Below are positions 15,065 through 19,275 of a stretch of 19,275 nt of DNA, piece by piece; within the stretch, counting starts at the first letter, position 1; each line of letters starts with the position of its first letter. The notes under the pieces were generated by a model. The model had not been told where the DNA came from, made no database searches, and was given only the letters and a program-made list of their open reading frames with translations. Source of the stretch: an uncultured Bacillota bacterium (GTDB lineage Bacteria > Bacillota > Clostridia > Peptostreptococcales > Anaerovoracaceae); NCBI GenBank assembly GCA_946410475.1, contig CAMKAM010000012.1, forward strand, positions 1 to 19,275, given 5' to 3'. The translations under genes were made by a program, and so were the position numbers.

Positions 15065-17584
15065 CTACATCCCTATCGCCGTACCGATCAGTATCACGAC
15101 GAACGAAGCAGCCCATGCCACGGCGCACTGCCATAGCACCACGACTACTGCCCACTTCGAGCCGAGCTCGCGCCTGATCGAAGCCACGGCCGCAACGCAC
15201 GGAGTATAGAGCAGCGAGAAGACGAGCATCGATGCCGCTGTCAGTTTTGTCAGCACTGCGGTAAGCCCCGCGCCGAACAGGATCTGCATCGTCGCCACTA
15301 CGCTCTCTTTTGCCATGAAGCCGCTGATGAGGGATACGCATATCCGCCAGTCGCCGAGTCCGACGGGCTTCATGATCGGGGAGATCCATCCCGCCACCAT
15401 CGCGAGGATGCTGTCGCCCTTGTCTGCCACCATATTGAAATGGATATCGAAGCTCTGCAGCAGCCAGATGATTATCGTCGCGATCAATATGACGGAAAAA
15501 GCTCTTTCGAGGAAGTCCTTCGCCTTGTCCCATAGGAGTTTCAAAACATTGCCCGCTCCCGGCAGTCTGTAGTTCGGCAGCTCCATTACGAACGGGACCG
15601 CCTCGCCTGAGAACAGCGTTTTCTTCAGGACCAGCGCCAGCAGCACGCCCATGAATATGCCGAGGACATAAAGCCCCGTCATGATGAGACCGCCTCTTCC
15701 GGGGAAGAATGCGCTTACGAAGAACGAATAGATAGGTATCTTCGCAGTGCAGCTCGCGAACGGCGTCAGAAGTATCGTCATCCTCCTGTCCCTCTCACTG
15801 GGGAGGGTCCTCGTCGCCATTACGGCAGGCACAGTGCAGCCGAATCCGATGAGTATCGGAACGATGCTCCGCCCCGAAAGGCCGAGCTTTCTGAGCAGCT
15901 TGTCCATGACGAACGCCACCCTTGCGATATATCCGCTGTCTTCCAGTATCGACAGGAAGAAGAACAGCACTATGATTATCGGCAGGAAGCTCAGGACGCT
16001 TCCTACTCCCTCGAATATTCCTTCTGTGATCAGCCCGTGCACGGCCGGGTTTACGTTGGCGTCTGTCAGAACGCGGTCGACCGTCTCTGTCAGCTGGCCT
16101 ATGCCCGTCTCCAGCAGCCCCTGCAGGAACGCCCCGATCACGTTGAACGTCAGGAAGAATACCACTCCCATTATCGCGATGAACAGGGGTATGGCCGTAT
16201 ATTTTCCCGTAAGCACGCGGTCGATCTTCTCGCTCATGACCCTCTCGCGGCTCTCCCTCGGCTTTTTGACCGATGCCGCAGTCAGTTTTGTGATGAACGA
16301 GAAACGCATGTCAGCCATGGCGGCGCTGCGGTCCAGTCCTCTTTCCTGCTCCATCTGCAGCACGATATGCTCGACCGTCTCGAGTTCGTTCCCGTCCAGC
16401 CCGAGCTGCGATGTGAGGATCTCATCCCCTTCTATCACCTTGTTCGCCGCGAACCTCACCGGGACGCCTATCGCCTTTGCGTGGTCCTCGATCAGGTGGC
16501 ATATGCCGTGTATCGACCTGTGGACCGCGCCTCCGTTGTCCGACTCGTCGCAGAAGTCCTGCCTCATCGGCCTTTCCTGATAGTAAGCAACGTGGATCGC
16601 GTGATCCACCAGCTCCCCGAGTCCCTGATCCTTCGCCGCGGATATGGGGATGACAGGTACGCCCAGCATCGCTTCCATCGCATTTATATCTATAGTCCCG
16701 CCGTTAGCCGCTACCTCATCCATCATGTTCAGAGCGACTACCATCGGAACGTCCATTTCTATCAGCTGCATCGTCAGATAGAGATTCCTCTCTATGTTCG
16801 TAGCATCGACGATATTGATTATCCCGTTCGGCTTCTGCTTCAGCACGAAGTCACGGGAGACTATCTCCTCGCTGCTGTAGGGCGACATCGAATAGATGCC
16901 CGGAAGGTCCGTGATCGTCGCCTCCGGATGTCCCTTGATCTTGCCGTCTTTCCTCTCGACTGTGACTCCCGGGAAATTTCCTACATGAGCTCCCGATCCG
17001 GTAAGCTTGTTGAACAGCGTCGTCTTTCCGGAGTTCTGGTTTCCTACCAGGGCGAACGTCATCTCCGATCCCTCCGGAAGCGGATCGCCGCTGCCCTTCG
17101 GATGGTATCTTCCGCCTTCACCGAATCCCGGATGCTCCGGTCTCTGACGTTTTGCTTCCCTTGCCGCAGCGGCCTTCTTCAGTTCCTGTTTGCTTACTGC
17201 CGGTTTCTCCGCACCTGCAGCGCCCTCAGCACCTTCAGCACCCTCAGCACCCTCAGCACCTTCAGCACCTGCAGCGCCCTCAGCACCTTCAGCACCTGCA
17301 GCACCCTCAGCTCCTTCGGCACCTGCAGCTCCTTCGGCTCCTTCGGCCTTGTCCGCGACCTTGGCGACCGTGATCTTGTCTGCTTCCTCGAGCCTGAGTG
17401 TCAGACTGTATCCTTTTATCATTATCTCTACGGGATCTCCCATCGGCGCGTACTTTATCACAGTCGCGACCGTTCCCGGTATCAATCCCATATCAAGGAA
17501 GTGCTGGCGCACAGCGCCCTCGCCTCCTACTTCATTTATCACGACCGTCTCGCCCGGTCTTATCTGCTTCAGAGTAGTTGTCAT
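15065..17584 (-). CDS. feoB: Ferrous iron transport protein, FeoA-FeoB fusion
   Basis: This 839-residue protein joins the two Feo components in one chain. Residues 1-75 are a FeoA (SH3-like) domain (LKQIRPGETVVINEVGG, HFLDMGLIPGT). Residues 81-125 are fifteen consecutive EGA or AGA triplets, followed by a basic stretch to about 170. The FeoB G domain has the P-loop GNQNSGKTT at 181-189, DLPG at 226-229 and NMMD at 286-289. The membrane part starts near 463 and carries both gate motifs, GFGCTVPA (580-587) and TPFASCTAKIP (607-617), with cysteines 583 and 612. FeoB imports Fe2+ and matters mainly in anaerobes. The ribosome site is weak (GGTGAT). No FeoC and no clear terminator are visible downstream. 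Fusions are known in the family; the linker is the odd part. Confidence 0.96.
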   Translation of the reverse strand: MTTTLKQIRPGETVVINEVGGEGAVRQHFLDMGLIPGTVATVIKYAPMGDPVEIMIKGYSLTLRLEEADKITVAKVADKAEGAEGAAGAEGAEGAAGAEGAEGAAGAEGAEGAEGAEGAEGAAGAEKPAVSKQELKKAAAAREAKRQRPEHPGFGEGGRYHPKGSGDPLPEGSEMTFALVGNQNSGKTTLFNKLTGSGAHVGNFPGVTVERKDGKIKGHPEATITDLPGIYSMSPYSSEEIVSRDFVLKQKPNGIINIVDATNIERNLYLTMQLIEMDVPMVVALNMMDEVAANGGTIDINAMEAMLGVPVIPISAAKDQGLGELVDHAIHVAYYQERPMRQDFCDESDNGGAVHRSIHGICHLIEDHAKAIGVPVRFAANKVIEGDEILTSQLGLDGNELETVEHIVLQMEQERGLDRSAAMADMRFSFITKLTAASVKKPRESRERVMSEKIDRVLTGKYTAIPLFIAIMGVVFFLTFNVIGAFLQGLLETGIGQLTETVDRVLTDANVNPAVHGLITEGIFEGVGSVLSFLPIIIVLFFFLSILEDSGYIARVAFVMDKLLRKLGLSGRSIVPILIGFGCTVPAVMATRTLPSERDRRMTILLTPFASCTAKIPIYSFFVSAFFPGRGGLIMTGLYVLGIFMGVLLALVLKKTLFSGEAVPFVMELPNYRLPGAGNVLKLLWDKAKDFLERAFSVILIATIIIWLLQSFDIHFNMVADKGDSILAMVAGWISPIMKPVGLGDWRICVSLISGFMAKESVVATMQILFGAGLTAVLTKLTAASMLVFSLLYTPCVAAVASIRRELGSKWAVVVVLWQCAVAWAASFVVILIGTAIGM
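17210..17344 (-). repeat. Nine-base tandem repeat coding the FeoA-FeoB linker
   Basis: Fifteen in-frame nine-base units encode EGA or AGA. A 27-base higher-order pattern (EGA EGA AGA) is visible at the 5' end of the array, followed by a run of five EGA units. Near-identical codons make it a likely site of slippage and length variation. Confidence 0.9.
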
Positions 17585-17618
17585 CTGCGAATCACCAATT
17601 TATCTTCAATATTTCTTA

Positions 17619-17642
17619 ATATCTTACGGTATATCTTACGGT
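17619..17642. repeat. 12-bp tandem duplication upstream of feoAB
   Basis: ATATCTTACGGT occurs twice head to tail, starting 35 bp upstream of the feoAB start codon, where a promoter or operator is expected. Next to it, ATATT-TCTT-AATAT (17609-17622) is a small dyad. No convincing -35/-10 pair or Fur-type box was found. Confidence 0.8.
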
Positions 17643-17714
17643 CTGCCCGCCTGCCGACACATCCGCGACCCGGTCTGCCCGCCTGCCGGCACATCCGCGG
17701 CCCGGTCTGCCCGC
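17639..17714. repeat. 32-bp tandem repeat, about 2.4 copies
   Basis: Units at 17639-17670 and 17671-17702 differ at two positions (GACAC/GGCAC and GCGACC/GCGGCC); a third partial copy covers 17703-17714. The unit begins CGGTCTGCCCGCCTGCC and is much more GC-rich than the DNA around it. Confidence 0.9.
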
Positions 17715-17731
17715 TTCATCATCAGGAAACA

Positions 17732-17765
17732 CTCCATTCGGGCACGCTTGGCTCCATTCGGACAC
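17732..17765. repeat. 20-bp period direct repeat, 1.7 copies
   Basis: CTCCATTCGGGCAC (17732-17745) and CTCCATTCGGACAC (17752-17765) differ at one base and are spaced exactly 20 bp. Confidence 0.85.
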
Positions 17766-17883
17766 TTTCCTGCACGATTATTACATAAGTTAGTCGTTGT
17801 TGCAAGCACCAGTTGCCCGCAACTGCGCTATTCCTCGTGATCTCATTCTTACACGTGCCGCCGCTATTCCCTGCGATCCGGCT

Positions 17884-18128
17884 CTTGTCCCACGAATACC
17901 GAAAATGCCAAAAAACAGGGACGCTTGTCCCATATTTCCGTGTTTAAGAATATTTCCGGGACGAACATGCTTGTTATCACCTTTAGGCAGGTGATTTTGT
18001 CCCGGAAAATCTGTCATCTTGATTTTATTGAGACAAAACTGCACCCTTTGTCTCACAAACCGGATTGTTTCTTCCAAACAGGGACAGTTGTCCCAACTAT
18101 ATAGATATTTCTCGAAAAGTGGGACAAG
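17884..18128. repeat. 245-bp nested palindromic element with 10-bp terminal inverted repeats
   Basis: The ends CTTGTCCCAC (17884-17893) and GTGGGACAAG (18119-18128) are perfect inverted repeats. Inside, in order, lie GGGAC-GCTT-GTCCC (17918-17931); TTTCCGGGAC (17953-17962) paired with GTCCCGGAAA (17999-18008) enclosing a second stem ATCACCT/AGGTGAT (17976-17982 and 17989-17995); TGAGACAAA-N9-TTTGTCTCA (18029-18055); and GGGAC-AGTT-GTCCC (18081-18094). The first and last inner hairpins share AAACAGGGAC-NN-TTGTCCCA. This looks like a MITE or REP-type cluster; no flanking target duplication or transposase is visible. Confidence 0.7.
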
Positions 18129-18234
18129 CCTCCGCGACCGCTCTTAGCACAGAGCCGATTGCAGCTTCCTATCCCTGCATATCGCTTTTCCCGGGATTAT
18201 CCAGCACCGTTTCATAACAACTGATTACTCCTCC

Positions 18235-18465
18235 ATCTTGTTACATCCGTAACCACATCCCGGATAAAACCACTCTTTATGAAACATTTCCGAGGTTTTG
18301 TTTCATAGATCCGCAGTTGATCCGATTTGTGAAACATTTTCGTCCCAAACACCGCCTTTTCAGCCACTTTGTTTCACGAAAAAGGAAATTGTGGCTATCT
18401 CGTTACATCCATAACCATATCGGCGCATCGACCCTTTTCGTGAAACATATTCGCGAGCGCGCTCG
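18235..18465. repeat. Cluster of GTTACA and GAAACA palindromes
   Basis: A 25-bp sequence containing GTTACATCCRTAAC occurs at 18235-18259 and 18397-18421 with three differences. Between and around them are TATGAAACA-N12-TGTTTCATA (18278-18307), GTGAAACA (18329-18336) facing TGTTTCAC (18370-18377), and TGTTTCACGAAAA (18370-18382) facing its perfect 13-base complement TTTTCGTGAAACA (18435-18447). AGCCAC/GTGGCT (18362-18367, 18391-18396) adds another stem. CGAGCGCGCTCG (18454-18465) is a perfect 12-bp palindrome. Confidence 0.75.
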
Positions 18466-18528
18466 ATGGATCTGATCAGAAACCGACCCCCGTAGAGATT
18501 CACGATCCAATCCCTTCAAAAAAAACTG

Positions 18529-18556
18529 TTGATAATCGTTTTAAATTGTACATAAT
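18529..18556 (+). promoter_or_regulatory. Candidate promoter of gpx
   Basis: TTGATA (18529-18534) and CATAAT (18551-18556) are 16 bp apart, about 135 bp upstream of the gpx start. Both hexamers match consensus at five of six positions. Confidence 0.5.
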
Positions 18557-18567
18557 TAAATTGTACA
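18541..18567 (+). repeat. Direct repeat TTAAATTGTACA in the gpx promoter region
   Basis: Twelve identical bases at 18541-18552 and 18556-18567, 15 bp apart, overlap the proposed -10 box. The shared ATTGTACA word also forms the half of the guaB palindrome. Confidence 0.7.
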
Positions 18568-18690
18568 CAACTTAAATCGACGATCAAACGGAACAGCTAA
18601 AAGCAAAAGAAAGCCTGACAGAACATCACATTCGGCGGATCGATATAGGATAATGAATACCTGATAACGAATAAGAACGGAGGAACAAGA

Positions 18691-19233
18691 ATGAACATTT
18701 ATGAACTCACAGTACCGACAGTAAATGACGGCGACAAATCCCTGAAGGATTTCGAAGGAAAAGTAATGCTGATAGTCAACACAGCTACAGGCTGCGGATT
18801 CACGCCGCAGTACGAGCCGATCGAAGCGATGTACGAGAAATATCACGATCAGGGCCTCGAGATCATCGACGTTCCCTGCAACCAGTTCGGGAACCAGACT
18901 CCGGGAACTGACGAAGAAGTCGCCAGCTTCTGCACACTGAACTACAGCACGAAATTCCCGCAGATGAAGAAATCCGATGTCAACGGCGAAAATGCCCTTC
19001 CCCTCTTCACATACCTCAAGTCCCAGAAGGGATTCGAAGGATTCGGCAAAGGCCCCATGGCTCTCATGATGGCCGGCATCGCAAAGAAGATGGACAAGAA
19101 CTACAAAAACAACCCGGACATCAAGTGGAACTTCACGAAGTTCGTCGTAGACCGTGAAGGAAACGTCGTCGCTAGATTCGAGCCGACGGCCGACATGAAG
19201 GAAGTCGAAGAATGCGTCGCATCCCTTCTCTAG
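18691..19233 (+). CDS. Glutathione peroxidase family protein (cysteine type)
   Basis: This 180-residue thioredoxin-fold enzyme reduces hydroperoxides in the cytoplasm. The catalytic tetrad is visible: Cys35 in NTATGCGFTPQY (TGC, not a selenocysteine codon), Gln69 in NQFGNQTPGT, and Trp146-Asn147 in IKWNFTKF. Cys81 in FCTLNYSTKFP matches the resolving cysteine of the 2-Cys, thioredoxin-dependent members, so thioredoxin rather than glutathione is the likelier reductant (inference from the family). Length is typical of bacterial members that keep a short FGKGPMALMMAGIAKKM insert. The start follows CGGAGG. A small direct repeat, GATAAYGAATA, lies just upstream (18649-18673). The gene stands alone in the window after the repeat-rich region. 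Confidence 0.95.
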   Translation: MNIYELTVPTVNDGDKSLKDFEGKVMLIVNTATGCGFTPQYEPIEAMYEKYHDQGLEIIDVPCNQFGNQTPGTDEEVASFCTLNYSTKFPQMKKSDVNGENALPLFTYLKSQKGFEGFGKGPMALMMAGIAKKMDKNYKNNPDIKWNFTKFVVDREGNVVARFEPTADMKEVEECVASLL

Positions 19234-19275
19234 TAAGCGACCATCAGTAAGCGATCAGGAGCAAGCAGCAGCACC

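Larger units (their letters stand above)
17585..18690. other. 1.1-kb repeat-rich region without a credible gene
   Basis: This stretch between the feoAB start and gpx is the longest gene-free part of the window. Short open frames exist on both strands but none has a ribosome site, a recognisable motif or normal codon use. Instead it holds tandem duplications next to feoAB (17619-17765), a nested palindromic element (17884-18128), a cluster of GAAACA and GTTACA palindromes (18235-18465), and the gpx promoter (18529-18567). The arrangement suggests decayed or non-autonomous mobile DNA. Confidence 0.7.

Noticed and set aside
16037..17788. Plus-strand open frame of 583 codons opposite feoAB
   Set aside because: Its product is Arg/Leu/Tyr-rich without motifs, and the minus strand encodes a textbook FeoA-FeoB. 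Long antisense frames also occur opposite guaB and trkH and reflect codon bias.
17790..18077. Minus-strand open frame of 95 codons inside the palindrome-rich region
   Set aside because: It runs through the hairpins, has no ribosome site and resembles no transposase or other family.
17639..18465. CRISPR array
   Set aside because: The repeats are either directly tandem without unique spacers or palindromes of differing sequence; no regular repeat-spacer pattern and no cas gene.
18691..19233. Selenoprotein form of glutathione peroxidase
   Set aside because: The catalytic codon is TGC (cysteine), not TGA, and no SECIS element is needed.
19232..19254. AGTAAGCGA direct repeat spanning the gpx stop codon
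   Set aside because: Only nine bases in two copies at the window edge; too little to interpret.

Overview
The window looks like chromosomal DNA of a Gram-positive anaerobe, most likely a member of the Clostridia. This rests on strong AGGAGG-type ribosome binding sites, lipobox lipoproteins, a KtrAB-type potassium system, a split transketolase, single-domain LUD and TIGR03905 proteins, a FeoA-FeoB fusion, and a secreted protein with the Ig-like and lysine-rich modules common in gut Firmicutes. No species can be named from sequence alone. There is no rRNA, tRNA, CRISPR array or recognisable transposase gene.

Layout. (1) 1-2671, minus strand: dctP (TRAP receptor), then a GltS-type symporter, then the start of a split transketolase. 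This is a probable uptake-and-catabolism operon behind a promoter with phased A-tracts and a palindromic operator candidate. (2) 2889-3447, minus: a small membrane protein with a very acidic tail, with its own promoter and terminator. (3) 3551-5007, plus: LUD protein, TSCPD (TIGR03905) protein and a small lipoprotein in one run. (4) 5074-8677, minus: a membrane acyltransferase-like protein followed by a secreted transglutaminase-like, Ig-repeat protein. (5) 8723-13268, minus: trkH-trkA-guaA-tauE, tightly spaced and probably one transcript. (6) 13291-14996, minus: guaB with promoter, palindrome, leader hairpin and terminator. (7) 15065-17584, minus: a feoA-feoB fusion with a repetitive linker. 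(8) 17585-18690: about 1.1 kb without a credible gene, packed with tandem repeats and nested palindromes. (9) 18691-19233, plus: a cysteine glutathione peroxidase.

How the genes relate. Most of the window is housekeeping (GMP synthesis by GuaB and GuaA, K+ uptake, Fe2+ uptake, peroxide defence) plus a substrate-uptake unit and a surface-protein unit. The least ordinary parts are the nested palindromic element at 17884-18128 with the hairpin cluster after it, the IMP dehydrogenase that matches the Tritrichomonas foetus enzyme residue for residue at its catalytic positions, the alanine/glutamate/glycine repeat linker joining FeoA to FeoB, and a TRAP receptor paired with a GltS-type carrier instead of DctQM.
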